Below, piece after piece: positions 50,837-60,147 of a DNA stretch of 64,000 nucleotides. The notes below the pieces were generated by a model. It saw only the letters and a program-made list of their open reading frames with translations. It did no database searches and was not told where the DNA came from. Source of the DNA: Minicystis rosea (lineage in GTDB: Bacteria > Myxococcota_A > Polyangia > Polyangiales > Polyangiaceae); contig CP016211.1 of assembly GCA_001931535.1 (NCBI GenBank), forward strand, positions 10,710,377 to 10,774,376, in the 5' to 3' direction. How positions within the stretch are numbered: the first letter of the stretch is position 1; every line of letters begins with the position of its first letter. Both the position numbers and the translations under genes were made by a program.

Positions 50837-52756
50837 ATGCGGCTCGTGAAGATCGGAATCGCCAGCGTCAACGCCACGGTCGGGGCCGTTCGCAGCAACG
50901 TGGATCGCTGCATCCGGCTCGCCCACTCCATGGCTGAGGACGGCGTCACCATCGCCCTCTTCCCCGAGCAGGTGGTGGGCGGCTACGCCGCGGAAGACCT
51001 GGTGCAATGGCGCGGCTTCGTCGCCACCCAGCGCCGCGAGCTCGGGCGCTTCGCCCGCGAGACGGCCGAGCACGACACCGTGTTTGCCATCGGCCTGACC
51101 GTCGGTCTCGGCGGCGATCTCTTCAACTGCGGCGCCCTCGTCCACCGCGGCCGCGTGCTCGGCTTCTCCCCCAAAGAGAAGCTCCCGACGTACAACATCT
51201 TCTACGAAGGCCGCACCTTCTCACGCGGTGCGCCCTATCAAGACCTCGACGCCGAAGGCATCTTTTGCGGCGACCGCATCTACGAATTCGATTTCGGCAC
51301 GCTCGCCATCGAGGTTTGCGAGGACATCTGGTCACCCGATGGCCCCATGCGCCGTCGGTGCTATTCGGGCGCCGAGCTCGTCTTGAATCTCTCCGCATCT
51401 CCCTTCCGCGCCGGCGTCACCGGTACGCGCCGAGAGATGATTGCCACCCGCGCCGCCGACAACCAATGCACGGTGGCCTATGCCAATCTCGTCGGTGGCA
51501 ATGACGGCCTCGTCTTCGACGGCGGTGGCTACGTCAATCAAAATGGCCGCCCCATGCTGGACGCGCCCCGCTTCTCGGAGGGCTTCGCGTCGGCCACGGT
51601 CGACCTCGATCGCACCACCCGCTGCCGCCGCGAGGCCAGCACGTGGCGCAGCGATCTCGAGCAATTCCGCGCCGAAAAGCGCCTCGTCCCCACGCTCCGC
51701 GTCGACGGCCCGACGGCCGACCGCACGCGGCTCGCGTACCCGGCGCCGCCCGCGGGGACGACGTTCTTCCTCCCCGGCTCGGCGCTGCCCACCATTTCAC
51801 CGCGCGACGAGCTCCTCGACGATTTCTACGAGGCGCTCGCGCTCGCCGTCGCCGACTACTATCGCAAAATCGGCGGATTCTCCGGCATCGGATTGGCTCT
51901 CTCGGGCGGGCGTGATTCGCTGCTCACGCTGCTCGTCGCCTGGCGGGCCGCGCAGATCATTCATGGTGACCTGTCCGGCGATGCGCTCGCAGAGCGCATG
52001 AAGACGGCCATTCACACGTTCTACATGCCCACGCGCTTCTCCAGCGACGAAACGCGCGGCGCCGCCGCCCAAATCGCGCGGGATCTCAATGTCTCCTTCA
52101 CCGTCCTCCCCATCGAGGAGGCCTTCGACCGCGAGCTCGGCGCCACGCGCGCCATGCTCGGTGAAGGCGGCCCGCCGCCGACCGAGCTCACCCAACAAAA
52201 CATCCAAGCCCGCATCCGTGGGACGCGGATGTGGAATTGGGCCAACACCAGCGGTGCGCTCTTCTTGCAGACGGGCAACATGAGCGAAAAGGCCCTTGGA
52301 TACACCACCGTCGGCGGCGATCTCGAGGGTGCTTTCAGCGTGATTGCCAATCTCCCGAAGACGGTGGTGATCGCGCTCATCGACCGCCTTCATCGCCGCT
52401 TCGGGTTCGAAGGCATCAAGATGACGCTGGCCACCACGGCCGGCCCCGAGCTCGCGGAGAACCAATCCGGCGAGGCCGAGCTGATGCCGTTCGAGGTGCT
52501 CGACGCTTGCCTGCACCTTTATGGCGCCGAGAAGCTCGCCCCCGACGAGGTGGCGCGCGCGCTCCAAAGCGTCTTCCCCGAACGCGATCCCGCACAGCTC
52601 GCGACCTGGGCCGAGAAGTTCGCGCGGTTCTTCACCCGCTCGATCTTCAAATGGGTCCAGTCCCCGCTCGCCGTCCACGTCGGCTCGCTCGATCTCGATC
52701 GCGAGCGCGCCCTCCAGCTCCCCGTCGTGCAGCGACGGGAGTGGAACGGCGAATGA
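50837..52756 (+). CDS. nadE: Glutamine-dependent NAD(+) synthetase
   Basis: A 639-residue two-domain enzyme that makes NAD from deamido-NAD with ammonia from glutamine. The N-terminal nitrilase-like glutaminase domain has its triad: E44 (LFPEQ), K115 (SPKEKLP) and C161 (EVCEDIW). The C-terminal ATP-pyrophosphatase domain has the P-loop SGGRDS (356-361), where Arg replaces the usual Ile/Val/Leu. The length fits the 'long' NadE of actinobacteria and myxobacteria. The ATG at 50837 lies 120 bp from the divergent phosphofructokinase gene. It ends at a terminator-like hairpin. Confidence 0.96.
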   Translation: MRLVKIGIASVNATVGAVRSNVDRCIRLAHSMAEDGVTIALFPEQVVGGYAAEDLVQWRGFVATQRRELGRFARETAEHDTVFAIGLTVGLGGDLFNCGALVHRGRVLGFSPKEKLPTYNIFYEGRTFSRGAPYQDLDAEGIFCGDRIYEFDFGTLAIEVCEDIWSPDGPMRRRCYSGAELVLNLSASPFRAGVTGTRREMIATRAADNQCTVAYANLVGGNDGLVFDGGGYVNQNGRPMLDAPRFSEGFASATVDLDRTTRCRREASTWRSDLEQFRAEKRLVPTLRVDGPTADRTRLAYPAPPAGTTFFLPGSALPTISPRDELLDDFYEALALAVADYYRKIGGFSGIGLALSGGRDSLLTLLVAWRAAQIIHGDLSGDALAERMKTAIHTFYMPTRFSSDETRGAAAQIARDLNVSFTVLPIEEAFDRELGATRAMLGEGGPPPTELTQQNIQARIRGTRMWNWANTSGALFLQTGNMSEKALGYTTVGGDLEGAFSVIANLPKTVVIALIDRLHRRFGFEGIKMTLATTAGPELAENQSGEAELMPFEVLDACLHLYGAEKLAPDEVARALQSVFPERDPAQLATWAEKFARFFTRSIFKWVQSPLAVHVGSLDLDRERALQLPVVQRREWNGE

Positions 52757-52768
52757 CGCGCGCGTAGA

Positions 52769-52792
52769 CCACGGCGGTGTGGGCCGCCGTGG
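52769..52792. terminator. Hairpin between convergent genes
   Basis: CCACGGCGG (52769-52777) pairs with CCGCCGTGG (52784-52792) across a six-base loop. It lies 13 bases after nadE and 17 bases from the end of the convergent gene, so it may terminate both. Confidence 0.6.
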
Positions 52793-52808
52793 CCTTCGCT
52801 CGATCGAG

Positions 52809-53291
52809 CTACAGCACGCGGCGCGGCTGGTAGATCAGCTCGCCGTCGTTGGTCACGTCGAGCGCGAGGATGTCGCGCGCCGCGAGATCGTCGAGCCGGC
52901 GGGTGATCTCGGGGACATCGGCGATCCCGAGGCGCTGCGCGATCGTGGCCGCGTTGGCCCCGCCGCGCGTGGCCTCGACGATGTGCGCGTCGGGCATGGC
53001 GAGCACGCGGGCCCGCGAAGCCTGCCCTTCGAGGATGCTGAGCCCCGTCCAGAGGAGCGCTCCGCCGCCGATCACCGGCGCCACGCCGAGCGAGAACACG
53101 CCCAGCAGCATGCGCGGCAACGACGGAGCGCACAGCACCGTCAGCCAAGCGACCGTGCCGAACGCGCCCGCGAGCGCGCCGAGGCACACCAAGAACCCAC
53201 CCAATAGCCACCACAAACGCTGCGACCACCGATGACTCAGACGGCGCCGCCCTTGATGAGCTCTGCGCCGCGGCGTTCCGCTCGTGCTCAT
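52809..53291 (-). CDS. Hypothetical membrane protein with winged-helix-like C-terminus
   Basis: A 160-residue protein. Residues 25-85 hold two membrane helices (LWWLLGGFLVCLGALAGAFG; LLGVFSLGVAPVIGGGALLW). Residues 100-160 look like a small winged helix (DAHIVEATRGGANAATIAQR, then LGIADVPEITRRLDDLAARD), ending in a strand pair. Basic N-terminus suggests it faces the cytoplasm on both ends. The ATG at 53291 is the first in-frame start that keeps the basic leader. The role is unknown; membrane-tethered DNA binding is possible. Confidence 0.65.
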   Translation of the reverse strand: MSTSGTPRRRAHQGRRRLSHRWSQRLWWLLGGFLVCLGALAGAFGTVAWLTVLCAPSLPRMLLGVFSLGVAPVIGGGALLWTGLSILEGQASRARVLAMPDAHIVEATRGGANAATIAQRLGIADVPEITRRLDDLAARDILALDVTNDGELIYQPRRVL

Positions 53292-53410
53292 GTCCGACCC
53301 CCGTCCGCAGCGCAGCAACGGCCGCGCCGCGCGGACGGAGCGCGCGGTACGGCCGAGATCGAACGCCGGGAGGAGGGGCGGTGGTGGCGCGGGATCGCCC
53401 TGAAAACAGG

Positions 53411-54616
53411 CTAGTTCGCGGCGTCGCCGGGCGGCGGCTTCACGTCGTTCGGCGTGCGCGACGCCTCGGCGCGGCGGGCGCTCATGCTGTCGAGCGATCG
53501 GCCGCTCGGCGCGGGCGGCGGCACCTTGACGGTGCCGTCGTCGGCGAAGCGCGCGAGCTCCTCGGTCACCTTGCGCATGTAGCCCTGCTTCACGTGGAAC
53601 GGGAGGAACGCGCTCTTGAAGCCGGCGAGGATGAGGGTCTTGATGTCGCGCAGGCTGAGGCCCATCTTCGTGTGACAGAGCCAGAGCTCCTGCGACACGG
53701 TGGTGTCGGTGACGAGCCGGTTGTCCGTGTTGATCGTCACGCGCAGGCCGAGATCGAAATAGAGCTTGAGCGGGTGGGACGCGAGATCGCGCACCGCGCC
53801 CGTCTGCACGTTGGAGGACGGGCAGCACTCGAGCGGGATGCGGTGATCGTTGATGTAGTGGAGGAGGTCGCCGTCCTCGCGCAGGCGGCAGCCGTGGCCG
53901 ATGCGGTGCGCGCCGCAGACGTGCAGGGCCTGCGCGATCGACTCGGGGCCGTAGGCCTCGCCCGCGTGGATCGTGCAGTTGATGTTGTTGTCGCGGACGA
54001 GCTGGAACGCCTTCTTGTGGTGCTTGGCCGGGTGATCGTACTCGGCGCCGGCGAGGTCGTAGCCGACCACGCCGCGGCCCTTGTACGCGACGGCGAGCTC
54101 GGCCATCTCCAGCGACGACTCCACCGAGATGTTGCGGATCCCGCAGAGGATCACGTTCGACTCCACGCCCAGCGTGTCGTGCGCGGCGCGCAGACCGGCG
54201 AGCACGGCCTCGACCACGCTCGTCAGCTTCAGGCCGCGACGCGTGTGGAGCATGGGCGAGTAGCGCACCTCCATGTACCGCACGTTCTCGCGGGCGGCGT
54301 CTTCGGCCAGCTCGTACGCCACGCGGAAGAGCGCGTCCTCGTGCTGCATCACGCGCAGCGTGACGTCGAAGGCCTTGAGGTACTCGACGAGCGAACCGCA
54401 GTTTTGCCCGAGGTTCATCGCGCGCGCGAGCTCGGCCGGGTTCGTGGAGGGCAGCTCGACCTGATGGAGCCGAGCCAGCTCGATGATGGTCTCGAGGCGG
54501 AGCGAGCCGTCCAAGTGGACGTGCAAATCCGTCTTCGGGAGCTGGCGGAAGAAGTCGAGAGGGAGGAGCTTTTGCTCGAGCGTCTTCTGCTCGAAGTCGG
54601 CGTCGTGGTCAGCCAT
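53411..54616 (-). CDS. add: Adenosine deaminase
   Basis: A 401-residue amidohydrolase that deaminates adenosine to inosine in purine salvage. The zinc ligands HVHLDGS (H32, H34), the central CTIHAGEAYGP (catalytic Glu), GHGCRL (His) and NTDNRLVT (Asp) are all present. The C-terminal 45 residues form a polar tail rich in Pro and Arg. The ATG at 54616 begins a short polar lead before the KTDLHVHLDGS motif. It lies immediately downstream of the VKOR-thioredoxin gene on the same strand (26 bp gap), so they may share a transcript. Confidence 0.95.
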   Translation of the reverse strand: MADHDADFEQKTLEQKLLPLDFFRQLPKTDLHVHLDGSLRLETIIELARLHQVELPSTNPAELARAMNLGQNCGSLVEYLKAFDVTLRVMQHEDALFRVAYELAEDAARENVRYMEVRYSPMLHTRRGLKLTSVVEAVLAGLRAAHDTLGVESNVILCGIRNISVESSLEMAELAVAYKGRGVVGYDLAGAEYDHPAKHHKKAFQLVRDNNINCTIHAGEAYGPESIAQALHVCGAHRIGHGCRLREDGDLLHYINDHRIPLECCPSSNVQTGAVRDLASHPLKLYFDLGLRVTINTDNRLVTDTTVSQELWLCHTKMGLSLRDIKTLILAGFKSAFLPFHVKQGYMRKVTEELARFADDGTVKVPPPAPSGRSLDSMSARRAEASRTPNDVKPPPGDAAN

Positions 54617-54642
54617 GTCCCACTCTAGCCGAAAAAGCCAAG

Positions 54643-55806
54643 TCAGGGTGCAGGCAGCGCGACCGGCTCGGTCTCGCGTTGCGAAAGCCGCACGGTGAGC
54701 CCCGCCACGACGGCGCACACGGCCGCGAAGAGCACGAGCATCCACGACACCGGCAAGCTCGGGCGCCCACCGTTGCTCGCCGCGCTTGCCAGCTTACGCG
54801 CCGCGTCTTCGTTGAAGCCGGCGACCACGCGCGAGCCGATGTACGTGAAGGGCAAGCCGGGTGCTTTGAGCGACGCGAACAGCGCTTCATCCGCGTGAAG
54901 CGCGGCGGCCGTTTCGGGCGCGTCGACGCAGCGGGTGAACGCCTCGCGATCGAGCCCGAGCCCCGCGGCGATCGCGGCCACGCCCGTGGCATTGAGCAAG
55001 TGCTGCGGCGCGCCGTAGAGCGAATCCGCCATGCGCTCGCGGCTCCCCGCCGGCGTGCACAGGTATCCGAGCGCGGCCGGCTTGGCGCCCTGATGGAACG
55101 AGAGCGGCACCATCTTGCGCACCAGGGTGACGCGGCCTCCCGAGCGCTTCGCGATGTCGTGCAGCACCGGGTGCATCTTGCGGCAAAAGGGGCACTCGAA
55201 ATCGGTGAACGCGACGATGGTGACCTTGTCCGGCACCGCGAGCGCGGCCACCGCCTCCGGCATCGGAGGCACCACCGGATACTGCCCCCACACCGTCGGT
55301 AAGAGGCCGGCCAAGAGCGCACCGACCGCACCCACGATGAGCTGCCCCCGCCCGCGCGCGAACGCGACGAACCAAGCTTCGTAGGCGGCGCTCCGCGCGA
55401 TCTCGCGATGCATCCAGCTCGCCGCCGCGGCCGCGACGATGGCCGACACGTCGACCATCACGCACCACTTGCAGAACGTGTGCAGTTGAAAGGCCTGGAT
55501 CGCGAGCAGCGTGGCCCCGATGAGGCCACCCGCGATCGCCGCGGCGGCCAGGAAGAACGAGTGCATCTTCTCGCGCACGCCGAGCGACATCGCGAGCAGC
55601 ACCGCGTACGCCGAGAGCCCGAGGGCCGGCAGCGGGACCGTCCCGATGCGGGCCCACTGCGATCGACGCACGGCCATGCAGCCGGAGCCCACGCCGCAGA
55701 ACGCGGGATCGCCCATGTTCTGGTACTCGATGACCAAGACCGCGCAGGCGAGCACGGCGACGAGGAGGGCGAGCCTGAGCAGGAGGATGGGCGCGATCTT
55801 CCGCAT
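54643..55806 (-). CDS. Vitamin K epoxide reductase-thioredoxin fusion protein
   Basis: A 387-residue inner-membrane disulfide-forming enzyme. Residues 1-165 are a VKOR-type four-helix domain with the two Cys pairs (AFCGVGSGC near residue 40 and HTFCKWC near 115). Residues 195-345 are a DsbA-like thioredoxin domain with the active site ECPFC. A final membrane helix lies at about 355-375. Such proteins reoxidise the thioredoxin partner through quinones and drive disulfide formation in the periplasm, suiting the many cysteine-rich exported proteins here. The ATG at 55806 starts at the first membrane helix. Confidence 0.9.
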   Translation of the reverse strand: MRKIAPILLLRLALLVAVLACAVLVIEYQNMGDPAFCGVGSGCMAVRRSQWARIGTVPLPALGLSAYAVLLAMSLGVREKMHSFFLAAAAIAGGLIGATLLAIQAFQLHTFCKWCVMVDVSAIVAAAAASWMHREIARSAAYEAWFVAFARGRGQLIVGAVGALLAGLLPTVWGQYPVVPPMPEAVAALAVPDKVTIVAFTDFECPFCRKMHPVLHDIAKRSGGRVTLVRKMVPLSFHQGAKPAALGYLCTPAGSRERMADSLYGAPQHLLNATGVAAIAAGLGLDREAFTRCVDAPETAAALHADEALFASLKAPGLPFTYIGSRVVAGFNEDAARKLASAASNGGRPSLPVSWMLVLFAAVCAVVAGLTVRLSQRETEPVALPAP

Positions 55807-55942
55807 CGGAGAGTCCGTCCTCGCGCTCGTAGCACGGCTCCGGGCGGGCGCGCTGCGCGTCGACACCGGTGTGAAAGCCTTGCTCACCGGCCGGTCACCG
55901 CCGACCGCCGAACCCCGCGATCTGTGATACGCCTCGCATCCG

Positions 55943-58308
55943 ATGGCCAATGAATCTCGCCTCGCGCGTCGCGACGACGTGCTCGATCTCCTCGCCTCGC
56001 AGCGGCGTGCCCTGCACGTCAACGAGATCGCCACGCGCCTCAGCGTCGACGCCGGCCACTACGTCGCGCTCCACCGCCTCCTCGACGATCTCGCCTACGA
56101 CGGCAGCGTCATCGCCCTCACCGGCCAGCGCTTCCGCCTCTCCGGGCAAAAGGTCGAAGCGCGCGATGCGCGCCACGAGGGGTATCTCAACGTCAACCCG
56201 CGCGGCTTCGGCTTCGTCTCCGCGCCCGGCGTCTCCGACGACATCTACATCCCACCCGAGTCGATGAAGGGCGGGCTCCACAACGACCTCGTGGAGGTGC
56301 GCATCGCCAGCCGCTCGCGCCGCGGCCTCGAAGGCGAGGTGATGCGCGTGGTGAAGCGCCGCAGCGATCGCATCGCCGGCACCGTCCGCCGTCGCGGCAA
56401 GAGCGCTTGGCTCGAGCCCGACGACGCGCGCCTCCGCGGCCCCATCGTCCTCCGTGGTCACGAAGCCCTCGGCGCCGAGGACGGCGCGGCTGCCGTCGCC
56501 AAGATCACCCGCTTCCCCGAGCTCTCCGACGAGAACCCCGAAGGCATCGTCGAAGCGGTGCTCGGCGAGCCCGGCGATCCCAACGTCGAGGTCGCGAAGA
56601 TCCTCCTCCGCGAAGGCATCCAAGACGAGCCCCCGCGCGACGCGACCCTCGAAGCCGAGGCCTACGGCGACCACGTTCCGGCCGAAGCGCTCGCCGGTCG
56701 GGTCGACTTCACCAACATCCCCCTGCCCACGATCGATCCCGAGGACGCCCGCGATCACGACGACGCCGTCTGGGTCGAGCAGCGCCCCGACGGCACCTAC
56801 AAGGCCTGGATCGCCATCGCCGACGTCTCGCATTACGTGCGTCCCGGCACCGCGCTCGACGCCGCGTCGCTCGCGCGCGGCAACTCGATCTACCTGCCCG
56901 ATCGCGCGCTCCCCATGCTCCCGCGCGCGCTCTCGTCGAACCTGTGCTCGCTCCTGCCGGACGTGATCCGCCTCTGCCTCTGCGTCGAGGTCGAGCTCGA
57001 TCCGACGGCGACCGTCACCTCGTACAAGATCTCGCCCGGCTACATGAAGTCGGCCGCCAAGCTCACGTATCCGGGCGTGGCGCGCGCGCTCGGCTTCACC
57101 GCGAGCCCGCCGCGCAGCCCCGAGGCCGAGGCCATGCGCGCCGATCTCCAGGTCGCCTGGGATCTCGCGCGCCTCCTCCGCGCGCGTCGCATGCGCCGCG
57201 GCGCGCTCGATTTCGATCTGCCCGAGCCCAAGGTCGTCCTCGACGCCGAGTCGGGCACCCCGCTCGCCGTGCAGAAGCGCGCCCACGATCCCGGCGTCGC
57301 CAAGGCCTACCACCTCATCGAGGAGCTCATGCTCCTCGCCAACGAGACGGTGGCCCGCTTCGTCGTCGAGCGCGACATCCCCGCGGTCTTCCGCGATCAC
57401 GCGCCCCCGACGAGGCCAAGCTCGATCGCTTCGCCACCATGTGCGCCGAGCTCGACGTCAAGTTCGACCCCGAAGACGCGATGGATCCGAAGCGCCTCTC
57501 CGCGCTCCTCAAGAAGATCGCCGGTCACCCGCAGAAGCACGTGCTCCACATGCTCCTGCTCCGCGCCATGAAGCAGGCCGTCTACGACGTGGTCAACGTC
57601 GGCCACTTCGGCCTGGCCTCCCCGGCCTATCTCCATTTCACCTCGCCGATTCGCCGCTATCCCGATCTCCTCGTCCACCGCGCCGTCAAAGCCGCGCTCC
57701 GCGGCGAGCACATCGATCGCACGCCCGAGGCCCGCGACGTCCTCCGCAACGCGGCCGTCACCGCCTCCGAGTGCGAGCGCAAAGCCATGGATGTCGAGCG
57801 CGAGGTCGTCGATCTCTACCGCGCCCTCTACATGCGCGATCACATCGGCGCCATCTACGAAGGCACCGTGACGGGCATCGTGGGCACGGGCGTGTTCGTC
57901 AACGTCGACGATCCCTTCATCGACGTCCTCGTCCGCATGGAGTCGCTCGGCCCCGATCGCTACGAAATCGACGAAGAGGGTTTGCGCGTCATCGGCACGC
58001 GCTCCGGAGATCGCATTGCCATCGGCGATCGCATGATGGTTCAGGTCGATGACGTCTCCATCCTTCGTCGCACCGTGTATGGCCGTCGCGCCGCCGGCCT
58101 CGAAATGGAAGTCGACGGCGAGCCGCCGAAGAAGCGCGCCAAGCGCGAAGTGAAGCGTACCGCGCGCACCACCGATCGCCCCGCCCGCGCCACCGATCGC
58201 CCGCGCGCCGCCCGCACCACCGACCGTCCGCGCGCCTCGCGCACCACCGACCGTCCCCGCGCGACGCGCAAGGCGGCGACCACCCGCAAGACCAAAAAGA
58301 AGCGTTGA
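55943..58308 (+). pseudogene. rnr: Ribonuclease R, interrupted by a one-base deficit in the RNB domain
   Basis: The two frames together encode about 788 residues of RNase R, the 3'-5' exoribonuclease that degrades structured RNA. In order: a winged-helix lead (1-70), a cold-shock domain (GYLNVNPRGFGFVSAPGVSD), the RNB domain with the metal-binding Asp cluster (TIDPEDARDHDDAVW, about 265-280), an S1 domain (GTVTGIVGTGVFVNVDDPFI) and a basic tail of TDRPRA repeats. The first frame ends 57571; the second starts reading at DEAKLDRFATMCAE. They join if the C5 run at 57404-57408 had one more C. This gene is normally conserved, so an error in the sequence is more likely than loss. Confidence 0.85.
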
Positions 58309-58310
58309 TA

Positions 58311-58334
58311 TCGCGCCGGTCCCCGCCGGCGCGA
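58311..58334. terminator. Hairpin after rnr
   Basis: TCGCGCCGG (58311-58319) pairs with CCGGCGCGA (58326-58334) across a six-base loop, starting two bases after the rnr stop. No U-tract follows. Confidence 0.55.
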
Positions 58335-58360
58335 CATCGATGTTGCTTCATCCTTTCACG

Positions 58361-58387
58361 GAGATCGCGGCTCCTTTTCGCGATCTC
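58361..58387. terminator. Second hairpin upstream of the lipoprotein hydrolase gene
   Basis: GAGATCGCG (58361-58369) pairs with CGCGATCTC (58379-58387) across a nine-base loop containing TTTT. It could be a second terminator or part of the next gene's control region. Confidence 0.4.
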
Positions 58388-58406
58388 GCGTGCAAAAATC
58401 CACCCT

Positions 58407-58439
58407 TTGACGTGTCGAACTTTCGCGGGATAAAAGTTC
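58407..58439 (+). promoter_or_regulatory. Candidate sigma-70 promoter with overlapping inverted repeat
   Basis: TTGACG (58407-58412), a 16-base spacer and GATAAA (58429-58434) resemble a housekeeping promoter. The start of transcription would be at about 58441, nearly at the ATG (58444), so the mRNA would be almost leaderless; no ribosome site is seen. GAACTTT (58417-58423) and AAAGTTC (58433-58439) form inverted arms across the -10 region. Confidence 0.45.
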
Positions 58440-58443
58440 GCAC

Positions 58444-59565
58444 ATGAAACAAATTGCTCCTCTCGGTTTTGCGATCGTGTCGTTAATCGCTCTCGGTCCT
58501 GCCGGTTGCGGCGGTGACGTGGGCACCACCACCGAAGGGACCGGCGCAGCCGGCACCACGTCGATGAGCGCCGGCGGCGCGCCCACGACGAGCTCGGGAA
58601 CCACGGTTTCGAGCGGCTCCGGCGGCTCGGCGACGACCACCGGCTCGGCGACGACCAGCGCCTCGTCGAGCTCGAGCGGCGGTGGCAACGTGCCTGATCC
58701 GAACGCCGATGGGCCTTATCAAATCGCCGAGATCGACGACAAGATCGCGTCGGTCGCGGGCGGCGATACCAATGTTCCCGTCCACTGTGCTTACCCCACC
58801 TCGGGTCCGAGCAGCGGGCCTCACCCCGTCGTCGTCATCGGGCACGGGATGCAATTGCCCATCACGCAATATGCCAGTTACGTCAGGCGACTCGCCACCT
58901 TCGGCTACGTCGCGCTCACCGTCGATTTCCCAGCATCGTTGTTCGGCGTCGACAACCCCAAGGCCGCCAAGGATCTGATTGCCGGCCTCGATTGGGCCAA
59001 GGGCAAACCGATGCTCGACGCCGACGCCGATCATGCGGGAATGACGGGACACTCGCTCGGCGGCAAGCTCGCGCTCCTCGCCGCCACACAGGATGCGCGC
59101 GTGAAAGCGGCCATCACCCTCGATCCCGTCGACGGCGGCGGCCCCACCGGCTGCAACGCGCCGGCCTGCGTCGACGTCTCCGATCTCATGCCCAGCCTGC
59201 ACATCCCCACGGGCTTCGTCGGAGAAACGACCGATGCCGTGGGCGGCTTCATGCCGTGTGCGCCGGCGGCGAACAACTTCCAGACCTTTTATGCCGGCGC
59301 CAATGCCCCGAGCCTCGCCGTCACCGTGCTCGGCGGAAACCACATGAGCTTCCTCGACGACGTGTCGACGTGCGGTGTCACCTGCTCCTTCTGCCAGCCG
59401 GCCACCGCACCCAATGCGCAGGTCAACGGCCTGGCGCGCGCCTACGTGGTGGCCTTCTACGAGCGCCACCTGCGCGGCAACACCGCTTACGACACGTACC
59501 TCACCGGCGCCGAGGCCCAAGCCCGCTACGTGACGACGTCACAGGCGACCCTCGCGTCGAAGTGA
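58444..59565 (+). CDS. Secreted alpha/beta hydrolase lipoprotein
   Basis: A 373-residue lipoprotein (signal FAIVSLIALGPAGC). After a Ser/Thr/Gly linker (residues 25-80) comes an alpha/beta hydrolase domain with nucleophile GHSLGGK (S204), oxyanion region VVIGHGMQL, the acid in TLDPVDG or GETTD, and the His in GNHMSFLDD. It resembles dienelactone-hydrolase or chlorophyllase-like esterases. Four Cys near the C-terminus (STCGVTCSFC) suggest a disulfide. The substrate is unknown; being exported, it may act on polymers or lipids of prey or soil. It is convergent with the universal stress protein gene. Confidence 0.82.
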   Translation: MKQIAPLGFAIVSLIALGPAGCGGDVGTTTEGTGAAGTTSMSAGGAPTTSSGTTVSSGSGGSATTTGSATTSASSSSSGGGNVPDPNADGPYQIAEIDDKIASVAGGDTNVPVHCAYPTSGPSSGPHPVVVIGHGMQLPITQYASYVRRLATFGYVALTVDFPASLFGVDNPKAAKDLIAGLDWAKGKPMLDADADHAGMTGHSLGGKLALLAATQDARVKAAITLDPVDGGGPTGCNAPACVDVSDLMPSLHIPTGFVGETTDAVGGFMPCAPAANNFQTFYAGANAPSLAVTVLGGNHMSFLDDVSTCGVTCSFCQPATAPNAQVNGLARAYVVAFYERHLRGNTAYDTYLTGAEAQARYVTTSQATLASK

Positions 59566-59569
59566 TGAG

Positions 59570-59605
59570 TCGCGGGAGGCGCGCGAAACGCGGCACCTCC
59601 CGCGA
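59570..59605. terminator. Hairpin between convergent genes
   Basis: TCGCGGGAGG (59570-59579) pairs with CCTCCCGCGA (59596-59605) across a 16-base loop. Outer bases GATGAG and CTCATC extend the symmetry. It lies between the hydrolase and the universal stress protein genes. Confidence 0.6.
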
Positions 59606-59631
59606 TGCGATGGCTCATCGCGCCGTCAGGC

Positions 59632-60075
59632 TCACGCCGGCGTGAAGCTCGGGTGTCCGCGCACGACCAGCACCGATTGCTTGGCGTGGTTCACCACCTT
59701 GGCGGCCGTGGTGCCGATGAGCTTGTCGATCCCCGAATAGCCGTGCGATCCAATCACGATGAGATCGGCGTCGTGCTGATCCGCGGCCGCGCAGAGGCCC
59801 TGCCACGGCGTGCCCACGTGGACGACCAGCGCCGCCACCATGCCTTCGGGCAGTGTGGCGGCGATGCGATTGAGATCCTTTTGGGCCTCGCGCTCCAGGA
59901 GCTCGGCGAGCGAGGCGGGCGTCATCGTATAAGCCTCCGCCGGGATCTCGTGCGGGATGCCGACGGCGCGGCAGAGGATGAGCTTGCCACCCGTGCGCCG
60001 CGCGAGATCCACCGCCGTTTCCAGCACGCCGTCGGCGCGCGGTGAAGCGTCCAAACCGACGAGAATGCGGTCCAT
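59632..60075 (-). CDS. Universal stress protein family protein
   Basis: A 147-residue single-domain UspA protein. It begins MDRILVGLDASPRADGVLET, carries IVIGSHGYSGIDKLIGTTAA (the G-x2-G-x9-G(S/T) ATP loop) and ends VVNHAKQSVLVVR. The ATP-binding motif is intact, so it belongs to the ATP-binding subclass. Three ATGs lie close together at 60084, 60081 and 60075; GGAGG is nine bases before the last one, which I prefer. It is divergent from the phospholipase D-family gene at 60148. Confidence 0.92.
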   Translation of the reverse strand: MDRILVGLDASPRADGVLETAVDLARRTGGKLILCRAVGIPHEIPAEAYTMTPASLAELLEREAQKDLNRIAATLPEGMVAALVVHVGTPWQGLCAAADQHDADLIVIGSHGYSGIDKLIGTTAAKVVNHAKQSVLVVRGHPSFTPA

Positions 60076-60147
60076 GTTCATCATCCTCCATGGCGGGCAG
60101 GGCGCCCGCTCGTCCGGCTCAACTACACATCTCGTGCCAGGCCGATC

